A DNA stretch of 64,000 bases from Gallintestinimicrobium propionicum (GCF_025567525.1 NZ_JAOQJY010000022.1:1-64000), one strand, 5' to 3'. Counted from the first letter of the stretch, positions 6,687 to 16,192 are shown. Numbers and translations: made by a program. The notes: generated by a model from the letters alone, not told the origin.

Positions 6687-9184
6687 GATTTTTTTCCCAA
6701 ACGCTTCTGAGCAACTCCGATTCCGATAAACACAAGCAGGCAGATCAGGCTGACGATCAGACCGGTGGTCAGACCTGCAGGGCGGTAGGAAAGCTCAATC
6801 GTGTGGCTGCCCTCCGTCAGCGGAACGGATAGAAATACACCATCATACACGTCGTAGTCTGCGGCTTCTCCGTCCATCTTCATCGTCCAGCCGGGTTCGT
6901 TTGCGATGGATAAAATCAGCCGACCGGCTTTGGTGACGTCGACATGTCCGGTCAGATGGCTGGAATCATAAGAATCTACCGTAAAGGGCTGCTCAGAGAG
7001 CGTCTGCAGTGTGCGGGACAAAACCGCTTCATCCAGGCGCACGACAACGGCATTCAGCACGCTATCTCCGTCGTTGGTCAGCGTTACATGGTCGCCGGTT
7101 TCGTGACGGCCGAGATCGAGAATATAGTCATATTTGACTTTTTTATACGTTTTGTTGACGCTGGCGGAAGAGATCGAAACGGTATCGATTTTGGAGCTTT
7201 TACAGTAAGCGTAGTAATGCCCCTCCGTGTATACATCAAAGAAAGCCTGATTGCCGGATTCCTCTGATTCGATGGGAACAAAGAGCGGATCGGAGGTTGA
7301 AACAGAAGCCGCCATCTGATTCTGTACCTCGAACGGGTCGGAGGTCTCTTCAGAAAAATCAGAGGAAGAAAGATCCTGTCCATCCTGCAGGATAAATCCC
7401 GCAGGCAGCGTATAGTTGTTTTGGTACAGGTAAACGCCGTCCTGCTCGTCGATCAGCGTGTAGAGGCTGGAATCCTCTGCATCGGAGCGGGAAAACAGGT
7501 AGCGGACATTTAAAAGCGCTGCGGAAAGCGGCGTCTGACCGTCAAAGCAGTAAAATACCTTGCTTTCGCTCATGCCCATGCGGTCGTACCAGTCCTGAAC
7601 CGCCGCGTTGGAGGTGGAAGAAAACAGCGACGCTGTCGGATAGCCTGCCAGCGCACCGTCATTTTTGGTGACGCGGCTGAGCTTTTCGTAGCGGTAAAAA
7701 TCGGAATCTTTTTCTTCATTACGAGCAACTAACTCCCGGTAGGCGGGAATGCTTTCCAGATAGCTGCTGCGGCTGGTGGTGGAAACGCTCGTCAGCGCCA
7801 TGTTGTAGGTGGATTCAAAAGCGACCAGCGCCAGCACGGCGATTGCAATCGCGCGCTGATACGGGAGGCTGTCTGCAGGCTGTTTTTCTTTCCCTTTTTT
7901 CCAGGCATAGAGCAGCAGCACGTAGGCAGCAAGCAGGCAGGCGCTCAGCACAAAGGTGCCCTGGGTAAAGGCGTCGTCCTCCACGAGCTTTCCTGCCAGT
8001 AAAAGATAACCGAGCCCGCAGGCGAGGGAGACAAACAGCTCGCGCATGGTAAAGCCGTCGAGCTTTGAAAACGCCTCATAGCACATCAGCAGCACGAGCA
8101 GGATGTACAAAAAGGACTGACGTGCCGGAAGCGAATCCGGGTAGTTGAAACCGTGCCAGATGAAATTCAGGGTATTGACCGAGAAGCTGACGATGAAAAA
8201 GGCGCATAATACCAGTCTGCCGAGCTTTTCCTTCAGAGGGATTTTTCGGTTGACGATATAGAGCGGAATCAGGAAAAAGACTGCGCTGGAGCAGAAAATA
8301 TTCGGCCAGTGATCCAGACCGGTTTCCCGGGATACACCGGTCGCATGCCGCGCGATTACGTCGAAGAAGGAAAAGTACCAGTTGATCTTTTCCGGAAAGT
8401 TGAATTCGGAAAATTCAGTCGCATGCAGGGCAGCGATTTCCGGGATCAGCAGCACAGCGGCGAGACCGCCAGCCAACAGGGAAAATAAAGCAAAACGTCC
8501 GATTGCGCCAAGCAGCCTTGCGCGGAACGCTTTCCAGCCATCAGAGCCAAACAGGTTCGGTACGAGCACGAGAAAGTACAGGCACAGGAAGATGCAGACC
8601 ATGATGGAAAGGTAATAGTTCGATAAAATGCACAGCCCGAGGGTGATGCAGTAGAGGCTGTATTTTTTTTCGAAGACCAGCTTTTCCAGACCGAGAACGA
8701 TCAACGGAGCGAGGACGAGGGTATCCATCCACATGACGTTCCAGTTATATGCGGCAACGAAGCCGGACATCGCATAAAATGTGGAAAAGAACAGGACAGA
8801 AAGGTCGTTTGTGTGGAATTTTTCTGTCAAAAGCCAGGAAAAGGTGAAGCCGCACAGACCGATTTTGAAAACGACCATGTAGCTCATAAATTCGATTAAA
8901 TATTTTTCGGGCAAAAGGAGCATCAGCCAGTTGAACGGGCTTGCACTGTAGTAGCCGTAAAGAGACAGGTAATTGGAGCCCATACCGATGCGCCAGGAGT
9001 AGTAGAGCGGTTCGCCGTCGCGCACTTTCCGGACAAATTCTTCCAGAAAGGGGACGTACTGATGGTACATGTCGGAGTGCATGAAGCTCTGATCTCCGAA
9101 GGGATAAATGCCGTTGCCGATAAAAATCGCCATCATGGAAAGAAACGGCAGCAGGAAGGAAAAGAAACAGATCTTTTTTTTCAT
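6683..9184 (-). CDS. YfhO-family polytopic membrane protein
   Basis: The 833-residue protein has about a dozen hydrophobic segments in its first ~480 residues and a C-terminal extracellular beta-rich domain, closing with one more membrane helix. The N-terminal pattern (GNGIYPFGDQSFMHSDMYHQYVPF, then WRIGMGSNYL, YYSASPFNWL) is characteristic of YfhO proteins, GT-C-fold enzymes linked in Bacillus and Listeria to glycosylation of lipoteichoic acid. The start is placed at 9184 (MKKKICFF) because GGAGG lies upstream and the longer frame runs into the neighbouring gene. It sits 22 bases after the LTA-synthase-like gene, so the pair likely forms an envelope polymer operon. Confidence 0.9.
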   Translation of the reverse strand: MKKKICFFSFLLPFLSMMAIFIGNGIYPFGDQSFMHSDMYHQYVPFLEEFVRKVRDGEPLYYSWRIGMGSNYLSLYGYYSASPFNWLMLLLPEKYLIEFMSYMVVFKIGLCGFTFSWLLTEKFHTNDLSVLFFSTFYAMSGFVAAYNWNVMWMDTLVLAPLIVLGLEKLVFEKKYSLYCITLGLCILSNYYLSIMVCIFLCLYFLVLVPNLFGSDGWKAFRARLLGAIGRFALFSLLAGGLAAVLLIPEIAALHATEFSEFNFPEKINWYFSFFDVIARHATGVSRETGLDHWPNIFCSSAVFFLIPLYIVNRKIPLKEKLGRLVLCAFFIVSFSVNTLNFIWHGFNYPDSLPARQSFLYILLVLLMCYEAFSKLDGFTMRELFVSLACGLGYLLLAGKLVEDDAFTQGTFVLSACLLAAYVLLLYAWKKGKEKQPADSLPYQRAIAIAVLALVAFESTYNMALTSVSTTSRSSYLESIPAYRELVARNEEKDSDFYRYEKLSRVTKNDGALAGYPTASLFSSTSNAAVQDWYDRMGMSESKVFYCFDGQTPLSAALLNVRYLFSRSDAEDSSLYTLIDEQDGVYLYQNNYTLPAGFILQDGQDLSSSDFSEETSDPFEVQNQMAASVSTSDPLFVPIESEESGNQAFFDVYTEGHYYAYCKSSKIDTVSISSASVNKTYKKVKYDYILDLGRHETGDHVTLTNDGDSVLNAVVVRLDEAVLSRTLQTLSEQPFTVDSYDSSHLTGHVDVTKAGRLILSIANEPGWTMKMDGEAADYDVYDGVFLSVPLTEGSHTIELSYRPAGLTTGLIVSLICLLVFIGIGVAQKRLGKKS

Positions 9185-9206
9185 AAAAAAGGAAATCCTC
9201 CGCGGT

Positions 9207-11006
9207 TTAGTCAAAAAGCAGGTAATACTGCAGGGTCTGATAATCATAAAGCAGATCTTTTTGCTTGGATGCAGTGGTAAAGGTTCCGTCGGACAGCGTT
9301 ACATGGTTGGCTGAAATGACGGGTACTTCCGTGCGCAGCTGCGACAGGAAGTTATCGTAAGCGGATTTTGGAAGCCCGGCGGCGTCCAGCGTCTTTGCCG
9401 CAAGATAGTTTGCGCTGATTTCCAGATCGTTTTCCGTTTCGATATTGAAGTTTGCCCAGATAAAGAACGGAACCTTGTAGCGCAGCGCCTCTTCCTCGTC
9501 GGTTAAGTCCGCGTCATCTTTGCCGTTTAATTTCCAGACCGGACGTACGACGGAATCGGCAGGCTGATGATCTCCGAAAAAGACGATCATGGTAGGTTCC
9601 TCCTGTGCTTCAAAGTAAGAAACCAGGTTCTGGATGGCGCTGTCAGACAGCCTGATCAAGGACAGGTACGCCGGAAGCAACTTGGAATCCGAGCCTTCTA
9701 CCGTGATATCGGGAGAAAAGTTGTCGTAATCCGCCCAGTCGCTGTAGGAGGAATGGTTCTGCATCGTCACGTTGAATAAAAACAGCGGCGTGTCCGCATC
9801 TTTTTCCTCGTAGAGCTTTATGATCTTTTCATAGTTGCCCTCGTCACTGACATATTTGCGCACAAGCGGAGAATCTGTGAAAAACTCCTGAAAGTGCATC
9901 TCGTCGAAGCCGAGCTTGGGATAAACGAGATTTCTGTCCCAGCCGGCGGCGCGGTACGGGTGCATCGCAATCGTGTAGTAGCCGAGGGAGGAAAGATAGG
10001 AGGCCATCGAAGGCGTCTCTTTTTTCACATACTGCTGATACGGGATACTTCCATAAGGAAGAAACGCCATTGAAGCGCCGGTCAGGTATTCAAATTCTGT
10101 GTTGGCAGTGTTGCCGCCCTTAACGGAGACATTTAAGTGACCGGAAATCGTGTTATCCGCGCCGTCGAGCAGGCTGTGCACGAAGGGCATATAATCCTCG
10201 TTCGTTGTAAAATCGCCGAGCACGGACGGATCGGAAAACGCCTCGTTCATGATGACGATAATGTTCGGCTTTTGTGCATTGTCCGAAGGTGTTCCATCGG
10301 ATTCCTGAGAGCCGGTATCATAGGATGCCAGCAGCTCCTTGGCGTTTTCTGCGCTGTAACCGGAGGGCTTATCGACAGAAATGTACTGAAGCTCCATTAA
10401 AAACGCAGTTACAGTACCATTTTTAAATTGAATCGTCGTCGGAGTGAAAAGCTTGTTGTAAAGGTGAAGCTTCTGTTCGACGATGTCCTCGCTGTGCAGC
10501 ATTTTCGTGTAGCCAAAGCATAAAAGACCGCAGGAAAGTGCGAGGCAGACGCGGGCAATCCGGGCTTTTTTATTTTTTTTCGGAAAGCCTTTTTTCAGGA
10601 AAAATTCCAGAACCAGAAGCAGGACAAAACAGATCAGCACGATTACTGCGGTGCGGTTCAATTTGTATTCGTAGTTGTCCGCGACGCTGGCAGCAGTCGA
10701 GATCGAAAGAATGTCCCACGGCTGGATGGGCGCGCCGCGAAATTCCAGGACGAAGTAGTTTGCAAGACCGTAAACGGCGCAGAAGGCGGTTTCGATGCCG
10801 AGTGCGCGGCTGATCCTGCCGGTCAGTGCAAATAAAAACAGTGCTGCAAATTCAAACAGCGCCAGATTCATCCCCTGTATATACGGTTTCATGGTCTGGA
10901 ACGGATTATGCGTGTACCATTCCAGCAGATAAAAATTCAGAACAGGGCCGATCAGCAGAAAAATCCAGGGACTGTTTTTTTTCAGCCAGACAATCCATTT
11001 TTTCAT
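9207..11006 (-). CDS. LTA synthase-family sulfatase-fold phosphoglycerol transferase
   Basis: This 599-residue protein has five N-terminal membrane helices and an extracellular alkaline-phosphatase-fold domain. Family landmarks: NIIVIMNEAFSD (metal ligand Glu), GGNTANTEFEYLTG with the nucleophilic Thr, HPYRAAGWDR, and FFGDHQPAD. LtaS-type enzymes polymerise or transfer glycerol phosphate from phosphatidylglycerol onto surface glycans. The substrate of this member cannot be told; clostridial paralogues also decorate other polymers. The ATG has an AGAGGAG site. A consensus promoter lies just upstream and a YfhO gene follows in the same direction, matching a lipoteichoic-acid-like pathway. Confidence 0.92.
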   Translation of the reverse strand: MKKWIVWLKKNSPWIFLLIGPVLNFYLLEWYTHNPFQTMKPYIQGMNLALFEFAALFLFALTGRISRALGIETAFCAVYGLANYFVLEFRGAPIQPWDILSISTAASVADNYEYKLNRTAVIVLICFVLLLVLEFFLKKGFPKKNKKARIARVCLALSCGLLCFGYTKMLHSEDIVEQKLHLYNKLFTPTTIQFKNGTVTAFLMELQYISVDKPSGYSAENAKELLASYDTGSQESDGTPSDNAQKPNIIVIMNEAFSDPSVLGDFTTNEDYMPFVHSLLDGADNTISGHLNVSVKGGNTANTEFEYLTGASMAFLPYGSIPYQQYVKKETPSMASYLSSLGYYTIAMHPYRAAGWDRNLVYPKLGFDEMHFQEFFTDSPLVRKYVSDEGNYEKIIKLYEEKDADTPLFLFNVTMQNHSSYSDWADYDNFSPDITVEGSDSKLLPAYLSLIRLSDSAIQNLVSYFEAQEEPTMIVFFGDHQPADSVVRPVWKLNGKDDADLTDEEEALRYKVPFFIWANFNIETENDLEISANYLAAKTLDAAGLPKSAYDNFLSQLRTEVPVISANHVTLSDGTFTTASKQKDLLYDYQTLQYYLLFD

Positions 11007-11048
11007 AAAACTCCTCTTTTCGTGTAAGGTAAATTCGTTTTCTGTTCC

Positions 11049-11077
11049 ATAATAGTCAGGACTTTGAGGGATGTCAA
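11049..11077 (-). promoter_or_regulatory. Sigma-A promoter of the LTA synthase-like/yfhO operon
   Basis: On the minus strand TTGACA, a 17-base spacer, then TATTAT, about 40 bases upstream of the ATG at 11006. Confidence 0.8.
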
Positions 11078-11193
11078 GGGAGGAAAACGCATATATATAA
11101 GAAACAGAAAAAGCTTTCGTTTTTCTTAATAAAGTTTAAATAGGAAAAAAAGAAAGCCTATGTTACAATAAACCAACTGGAGGAAATGCGGAC

Positions 11194-12243
11194 ATGGACG
11201 ATAAAAAAAGGGATCTGATCCCGGTGGCGGCGATTGCTCTTTTTCTGGTAATTATCATCGCGCTGTGCGCAGTACGGCTGCATCAGCGCAGGGAGACACG
11301 GGCAGAGATCGCAGAAACGGAAAGCACGCAGATATGGTACAGCGAGGAACAGGCAGAGTCTGCAGAATCAGAGACGAAGGACGCAGCGGATCAGACGGAA
11401 GAAACAACGGCGGGGAAAAAGCAGACGGCGGAAAGGGGACAGCAGGAGGATGAGACGCTGACAGAGCATCCGGACAGCAAACTTCCCGCAGGCAAAGGGA
11501 AGGAAAGTCAGGGTGCCAAGCAGGAGGGCAACCTCCGGACGGTGAGCGGAAACGATCCGTTATCCGGCGCGGAGAGTGCGAACAAGACAAACGAAGAGAT
11601 GCTTCTGGAGATGTCCGGTTACTGGGAACAGGATAATATGGACGCGGTGGAGGATCTGGCGATGCTGCCCTGGTATATGAGGATGTCGTCGGATATTTCG
11701 GATGCAAACAGCTTTTATTATTATGGCGAGCGCAGCAGCGCGGGACAGCCGGACGGAACCGGAATCGCCTGCTATGCGGATAACGCCTATTACTACGGTG
11801 AGTGGTCGAATGGCAAACGCGAAGGCAACGGCAAGTGGGTGCGCTTTTACGTTTATTATGACGATGACACCACGTCGGACCGCGCGTACCGCGAGCATAT
11901 GTATGCCGGAGAATGGAAAAACGACCTGCCGGACGGTGAAGGACAGGAGCATTACGAGCTGGATATGAGCAAGGCTGCCAAAAAGGAGCGCTACATCCAG
12001 AATGTGATCGGAACGTTCCGCAGCGGCTTCTACAGCGGAGAAATGTACCTGACGACGTTAAATTGGGACGGCAATCAGGAAGAGTGGAACGGCTTTGCGG
12101 ACGCGGGAATCTGGAGCCCCTACGGAGCCGGTTCGAACCGCAAGGAGGTACCGGTCTGCCAGGATGTGGACGATGATAACAATTACCTTTGGCTGTCCGT
12201 GCGCGACAACAAGAATCGTGGAATCTATGAGCTGATGCCGTAA
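11194..12243 (+). CDS. Membrane-anchored MORN-repeat protein
   Basis: The 349-residue protein has an N-terminal membrane anchor (about residues 9-28), a long charged Glu/Lys/Gln-rich linker (about 30-130), then MORN-like repeats: FYYYGERSSAGQPDGTGIACY, YYYGEWSNGKREGNGKW and MYAGEWKNDLPDGEGQEHY. MORN repeats often bind lipids or proteins; here they would sit outside the membrane. Clostridial proteins of this design are common but uncharacterised. The ATG follows CTGGAGG. A TACAAT box at 11164 may be its -10 element. The downstream tRNA gene has its own promoter directly after the stop codon. Confidence 0.8.
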   Translation: MDDKKRDLIPVAAIALFLVIIIALCAVRLHQRRETRAEIAETESTQIWYSEEQAESAESETKDAADQTEETTAGKKQTAERGQQEDETLTEHPDSKLPAGKGKESQGAKQEGNLRTVSGNDPLSGAESANKTNEEMLLEMSGYWEQDNMDAVEDLAMLPWYMRMSSDISDANSFYYYGERSSAGQPDGTGIACYADNAYYYGEWSNGKREGNGKWVRFYVYYDDDTTSDRAYREHMYAGEWKNDLPDGEGQEHYELDMSKAAKKERYIQNVIGTFRSGFYSGEMYLTTLNWDGNQEEWNGFADAGIWSPYGAGSNRKEVPVCQDVDDDNNYLWLSVRDNKNRGIYELMP

Positions 12244-12248
12244 AATGC

Positions 12249-12278
12249 TTGACAGAAGTTTCAAAAGTTCGATATAAT
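12249..12278 (+). promoter_or_regulatory. Promoter of tRNA-Leu
   Basis: TTGACA, an 18-base spacer, TATAAT, just after the stop of the MORN gene. A hairpin CTTCGGCAG...CTGCCGAAG (12303-12333) lies in the leader between promoter and tRNA. Confidence 0.85.
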
Positions 12279-12339
12279 AATTAAGTTATACGAAAGAGAA
12301 ACCTTCGGCAGTCGAAACAACCGGCTGCCGAAGCGGTGA

Positions 12340-12419
12340 GCGGTCATGGCGGAATTGGCAGACGCGTTGGTTTTAGGTGCCAATGGGCAACCGTGTGGGT
12401 TCGAGTCCCACTGACCGCA
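12340..12419 (+). tRNA. tRNA-Leu (anticodon UAG)
   Basis: The acceptor stem GCGGTCA pairs with TGACCGC, with discriminator A at 12419. The anticodon stem TTGGT/GCCAA encloses the loop TTTAGGT, giving anticodon TAG (Leu, CUN codons). A long variable arm, expected in class II tRNA-Leu, precedes the T arm GTGGG-TTCGAGT-CCCAC. CCA is not encoded. Confidence 0.97.
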
Positions 12420-12441
12420 TGCAGGCAAATGGAAAAGAAGA

Positions 12442-12512
12442 GAAGGGATGCCGGATCGACAAACAGGGATTTGAAGCTGCTGTTTTGTCGGGCGGCATCC
12501 CTTTTCGCTGTC
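12442..12512 (+). terminator. Terminator after tRNA-Leu
   Basis: AAGGGATGCCG near 12446 pairs with CGGCATCCCTT near 12500, with further pairing of CGACAAACAG and CTGTTTTGTCG inside, followed by a short T-rich stretch. Confidence 0.7.
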
Positions 12513-12536
12513 AGGCGCTACAGGAGAAAAAATCCG

Positions 12537-12565
12537 GTTGACAACTGTTTTAAATAGTGATATCA
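12537..12565 (+). promoter_or_regulatory. Promoter of the antiterminator gene and sugar operon
   Basis: TTGACA, a 17-base spacer, TATCAT, about 15 bases upstream of the RAT-like antiterminator site. Confidence 0.8.
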
Positions 12566-12579
12566 TTTACATGTAACAA

Positions 12580-12640
12580 GGGATTGTAACTCTTTGAGGC
12601 ATCACCTAAGGGGATGGGTGCGCAAAGAGTTTTTTTATTT
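12580..12640 (+). promoter_or_regulatory. RAT antiterminator site overlapping a terminator (upstream of the licT-like gene)
   Basis: GGGATTGTAACTCTTTG...GGCATCACCTAAG (12580-12609) matches the ribonucleic antiterminator bound by BglG/LicT proteins. It overlaps the left arm of a terminator: ACTCTTTG (12589) pairs with CAAAGAGT (12623-12630), followed by T7. Binding of the antiterminator would block the terminator, so the regulator gene behind it would be autoregulated. Confidence 0.85.
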
Positions 12641-12764
12641 TATAAACATTTATTGCTTGGTTTTTCAAAGCAACTTACAGGACGCTGTTGAAAACAGCTT
12701 GATACGCAGGAAGAAATCGTAGTGATAAAAGGGAGTACTAATGAAAGGGTAAGAAGGTATTGCT

Positions 12765-13631
12765 ATGATGATTGTCAAAAAAATCAATAATAATGTAGCC
12801 ATTGGTGTTGACGGAAACGGGCACGAGGTAGTCTTGTTTGGCAAGGGTATCGGCTTTGGAGAACTCCCTTATAGTATTAATGATATGTCAAAAATAGAGC
12901 GTTCATTTTATGATATAGATTACCGATATTACAATTTGTTGTCGGAGATTCCGGAGAACATGTTCCTTTTTACAAGCCGTATCGTTGATGCCATAGAGAG
13001 TAAAATTGGCGGTAATCTGAATCCTAATCTGGTGTTTATCCTTGCAGATCATATCAATTTTGCAGTTACCAGATATCGTAAGGGAATGCAAATATCGCTA
13101 CCTTATTCTTATGAAATTGAGTTTGAATATCCCCACTTGACAAAGCTGGCAAAATGGATCGTCAAAAATATTAATGCAAAATATCAGGTATGCCTGGATA
13201 AAGGGGAGGTTACAAGTATAACCATGCATTTGCTGAATGCACTGGAAGGAAAAACGAATCAGGATGATCAGCAGCACCAGAGTCAAATTACCCGAATCAT
13301 TAAAAACGTAACAAAAATTATAGAGGATTATTTTGGCATTGTTCTTGATAAAAATGACTTCAATTATTTCAGGTTTAAAATTCACTTGAAATATTATGTC
13401 CTAAGAAAAGAAAATAATGAAGAATTTATGGACGGTAATATTGATGAACTGTATGATAATATGAAAAATACTTATCCCGATATCTATAACTGCGTATATA
13501 ATATTGATCAATATTTATATAAAGAATTTAAGAAAAGCTGTACAAGTAACGAATTGCTGTATCTTATGATACATGTTACTCGGTTATGTACACGAGAGGA
13601 TTGTAACCGCAAGGGCATTACCTCAGCATGA
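12765..13631 (+). CDS. BglG/LicT-family transcription antiterminator
   Basis: The 288-residue protein starts with the CAT RNA-binding domain (MIVKKINNNVAIGVDGNGHEVVLFGKGIGF) and carries two PTS regulation domains: PRD1 with DHINFAVTR near residue 92 and PRD2 with YLMIHVTRL near residue 270. The PRDs are phosphorylated by PTS proteins to couple sugar availability and catabolite state to RNA binding. RAT-like sites precede this gene and overlap its own 3' end, so it probably controls itself and the downstream ChbG-PTS-GH4 genes. Two adjacent ATG codons (12765, 12768) are possible starts. It belongs with a sugar operon; the inducer is likely the sugar imported by the EIIBC. Confidence 0.93.
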   Translation: MMIVKKINNNVAIGVDGNGHEVVLFGKGIGFGELPYSINDMSKIERSFYDIDYRYYNLLSEIPENMFLFTSRIVDAIESKIGGNLNPNLVFILADHINFAVTRYRKGMQISLPYSYEIEFEYPHLTKLAKWIVKNINAKYQVCLDKGEVTSITMHLLNALEGKTNQDDQQHQSQITRIIKNVTKIIEDYFGIVLDKNDFNYFRFKIHLKYYVLRKENNEEFMDGNIDELYDNMKNTYPDIYNCVYNIDQYLYKEFKKSCTSNELLYLMIHVTRLCTREDCNRKGITSA

Positions 13632-13652
13632 GAGTGCTGGGGTTTTATTTTT
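13598..13652 (+). promoter_or_regulatory. Second RAT site and terminator before the sugar utilisation genes
   Basis: GGATTGTAACCGCAAGGGCATTACC (from 13598) is again RAT-like and begins inside the last codons of the antiterminator gene. The overlapping terminator CCTCAGCA-TGAGAG-TGCTGGGG is followed by TTTTATTTTT. This second checkpoint separates regulator transcription from the catabolic genes. Confidence 0.85.
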
Positions 13653-13848
13653 GCAGGAACCGTACATTAGCTGTATCGCACTGTAATCCTTATGCGTCAT
13701 CAGTGTACTGAGAAATACTGACATGTCAATATTTTTCTGCCGTTCGGTTTGCTAAGTGCTCCTTGAAAATTGAATACAGGCAATTTGAGCTTTCATTTAA
13801 AAGGCTGTTTTACGAAAACGATGTATCTGCAATAAAGGAGGAAGAAAA

Positions 13849-14667
13849 ATGAAGCTTTTGGTTAAAGGTGATGATTATGGAATTACAAAAAGTGTTACGT
13901 ATGGAATCATCGAAGCATTTGATCATGGGATTTTAACAAGCTCGGGCATGTTTACGAATATGGAGATCGCCCCATGGGCGGCACAATTTGTAAAAGAAAG
14001 GGAAACCTGCTGTTTTGGAATAGACTTTAATCTGGTTTGCGGTCCCTGCGTATCAGATTACAGGGAAATTCCACATTTGGTTGATGAAAATGGCCGTTTT
14101 ATCAGCTCAAAAATCAGAGTGAATGATCCAAAATGGGCTACGAAAGAAGGGCAGAATGAGTTATTACCGTTTCATGAAGTATATAAAGAAATAGCGGCAC
14201 AGTATCAGCGTTTTGTTGATTTATGCGGGAAAGCGCCTGCCTATCTGTGTGGGCATTCCATTCAAACCGGCTCTATGGAGGAAGCGTACCGGACGTTATC
14301 AGCTGAGACAGGAGTTCCGTTTTGTGATGATCTGTACAAAAAATATAATATCATAGACTTTCGTGACGCGCCGATAAAAAATGACGAATTAATGAATCTG
14401 TCAACCAGAGGAAAAGAGTTTCATGCAATGGAACAGTTGAACCGCGATCCGATGAAATTATTTTTTGACAACCTGGAATATCTAAAGGGATTTGAGTATG
14501 TGGCGCTTGTCTGCCACCCGGGCTTTGTTGATGCTGATCTGTTAAAATTATCGTCCTGCAGCTTGGAGAGAATGAGAGATCTTGAATTCTACCTTTCAAC
14601 AGAAATGAAGGACTTTATTTTAGAAAACGGGATTGAGTTAATTTCATTTTCTGATTTGACTGCATAG
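13849..14667 (+). CDS. ChbG/YdjC-family carbohydrate deacetylase
   Basis: The 272-residue protein has the YdjC fold landmarks: VKGDDYGITKSVTYGIIEAF (usual ADDFG metal motif), GIDFNLVCGP (usually GLHLNLT), YLCGHSIQTG (usually DGHxH) and a C-terminal CHPGFVD. ChbG removes an N-acetyl group from phosphorylated chito-oligosaccharides; relatives act on other acetylated sugars. The His in the second motif is replaced by Asp-Phe, so metal ligation may differ. An AAAGGAGG site lies 7 bases before the ATG. It is the first gene behind the second RAT, ahead of the PTS permease and GH4 enzyme, suggesting that it trims an acetylated sugar before hydrolysis. Confidence 0.85.
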   Translation: MKLLVKGDDYGITKSVTYGIIEAFDHGILTSSGMFTNMEIAPWAAQFVKERETCCFGIDFNLVCGPCVSDYREIPHLVDENGRFISSKIRVNDPKWATKEGQNELLPFHEVYKEIAAQYQRFVDLCGKAPAYLCGHSIQTGSMEEAYRTLSAETGVPFCDDLYKKYNIIDFRDAPIKNDELMNLSTRGKEFHAMEQLNRDPMKLFFDNLEYLKGFEYVALVCHPGFVDADLLKLSSCSLERMRDLEFYLSTEMKDFILENGIELISFSDLTA

Positions 14668-14782
14668 AGCTTAAAGGAACCTGTATTCCATTTATACCGG
14701 GTGGGGTGGTTGCATATCCTCAATGATTGTAAAAAAAATGAGAGGAGGAATCAGGAAAGGGGGGTCTTTCCTGCAAAATTCA

Positions 14783-16192
14783 ATGAATCAAAACTATCAT
14801 AAGTTAGCTGTTACTTTACTGGAAAAGGTAGGCGGCAAGGATAATGTTATTAATGTATATCATTGTGTTACCCGTTTGCGCTTTCAATTAAAGGATTCAA
14901 GTATTCCAAATACGGAAGAAATTGAAAAGATCCAGGGTGTTTTAGGGGTTGTCACGTCAGGGGGACAATATCAAATCATTATCGGGCAGGCTGTTCCTGA
15001 GCTTTATAAAAAGGTGGTAGAAATCGGGGGATTTGGAACTCAGGAGGAAATTGCCGAGAATCTGGACGCTCCAAAAGAAAAAAAAGGGATAAAACAGTTT
15101 TTTGCCCAGTTATTTGAATTTATGTCCGCTGTCATGTCACCGATGATTCCGGCGTATTGTGCCGCAGGTTTATTTAAAACGGTTGCCGTAGTATGCGGTC
15201 CGGATGTGTTAGCGATATGGGAAACGACAAGTGATTTGTATATAACGTTTAACTTTGCGTATAATGCATGTTTTTATTTCCTACCGATTTATTTGGGCTA
15301 CACCGCCGCGAAAAAACTCGGGCTTAACGTTATTTTAGGAATGTATCTTGGCGGAATGATGCTTGTTCCGGAATTTGTTGAAATTGCAACTACAAGCGAA
15401 GCGTTTACAATACTGGGAATACCATGTAAGCTCGGAACCTATGGAACGACAATTTTTCCGATCCTGTTAAGTGTTTTTGCCTTAAAATATGTAGATATGC
15501 TGATCAGTAAGGTTATTCCGCAGATGTTGTCTACATCAATTAAGCCGTTTATTGAAATGTTTATCATGTTACCGCTGGAATTATGTTTATTCTGCCCGTT
15601 GGGAACTTTAATCGGTGAGGGGATTGCCCAGGTTATTTTAATGCTTGACAGCGCCCCGTTATTGGTGGGAATCATAGGCGGCTTGTGGCCGTTCCTGATC
15701 TTGACCGGTATGCATATGCCGATCTTATATGCGGTTATCCTTCCTAATTTATATTCCTTAGGTTATGACACGACTGTTCTTCCGGCGACGCTTACAAACC
15801 AGGCGTTGTTGGGGTTGGAGCTGGCTGCTTTACTGAAAATCAAAAATAAAAAAGAACGAATGAATGTATTCCAGTTATTTATCACCCACAATGTGGGAGG
15901 TGTCAGTGAGCCGGTGCTTTACGGAATCGGTATGAAATATAAAAAGACATTAATCGCATTGGCGGTCGGAGGAATTTGCGGCGGGTTATTTGCGGCTTTT
16001 ACCGATGTAGTTTACTATCTGGGACCCAGCTTTCCCCTTATAGGAAACGCGCTTTCCTTCTTCCAGGGCGGGACTAAGAATTTTATCCTGTTCTTTATCA
16101 GCGCTCTTATTGCGTGTGTAGTAACGTTTTTGCTTACTTATTTTTATGGCTTTGATAAAAATGATCCTATGTTAAAAAAGGAGGAGGGATAA
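14783..16192 (+). CDS. PTS EIIBC sugar permease (glucose/glucoside-sucrose-maltose class)
   Basis: The EIIB domain comes first, with the phosphorylated cysteine in the VYHCVTRLRF motif. The EIIC membrane domain follows from about residue 110, including LGYTAAKKLG and the conserved GVSEPVLYGI region. No EIIA domain is attached, so phosphate must come from a separate EIIA. It imports and phosphorylates a sugar for the GH4 enzyme whose ATG overlaps its stop. I favour the ATG at 14783 because the EIIB fold starts there; a start at 14723 would add 20 residues, and both lack an ideal ribosome binding site. A CAGGAAAG/CTTTCCTG hairpin precedes 14783. It resembles maltose- and beta-glucoside-type permeases. 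Confidence 0.9.
   Translation: MNQNYHKLAVTLLEKVGGKDNVINVYHCVTRLRFQLKDSSIPNTEEIEKIQGVLGVVTSGGQYQIIIGQAVPELYKKVVEIGGFGTQEEIAENLDAPKEKKGIKQFFAQLFEFMSAVMSPMIPAYCAAGLFKTVAVVCGPDVLAIWETTSDLYITFNFAYNACFYFLPIYLGYTAAKKLGLNVILGMYLGGMMLVPEFVEIATTSEAFTILGIPCKLGTYGTTIFPILLSVFALKYVDMLISKVIPQMLSTSIKPFIEMFIMLPLELCLFCPLGTLIGEGIAQVILMLDSAPLLVGIIGGLWPFLILTGMHMPILYAVILPNLYSLGYDTTVLPATLTNQALLGLELAALLKIKNKKERMNVFQLFITHNVGGVSEPVLYGIGMKYKKTLIALAVGGICGGLFAAFTDVVYYLGPSFPLIGNALSFFQGGTKNFILFFISALIACVVTFLLTYFYGFDKNDPMLKKEEG

Noticed and set aside
14723..14782. Longer start for the PTS EIIBC gene
   Set aside because: It would add 20 atypical residues before the EIIB domain and has no better ribosome binding site; kept as an alternative only.
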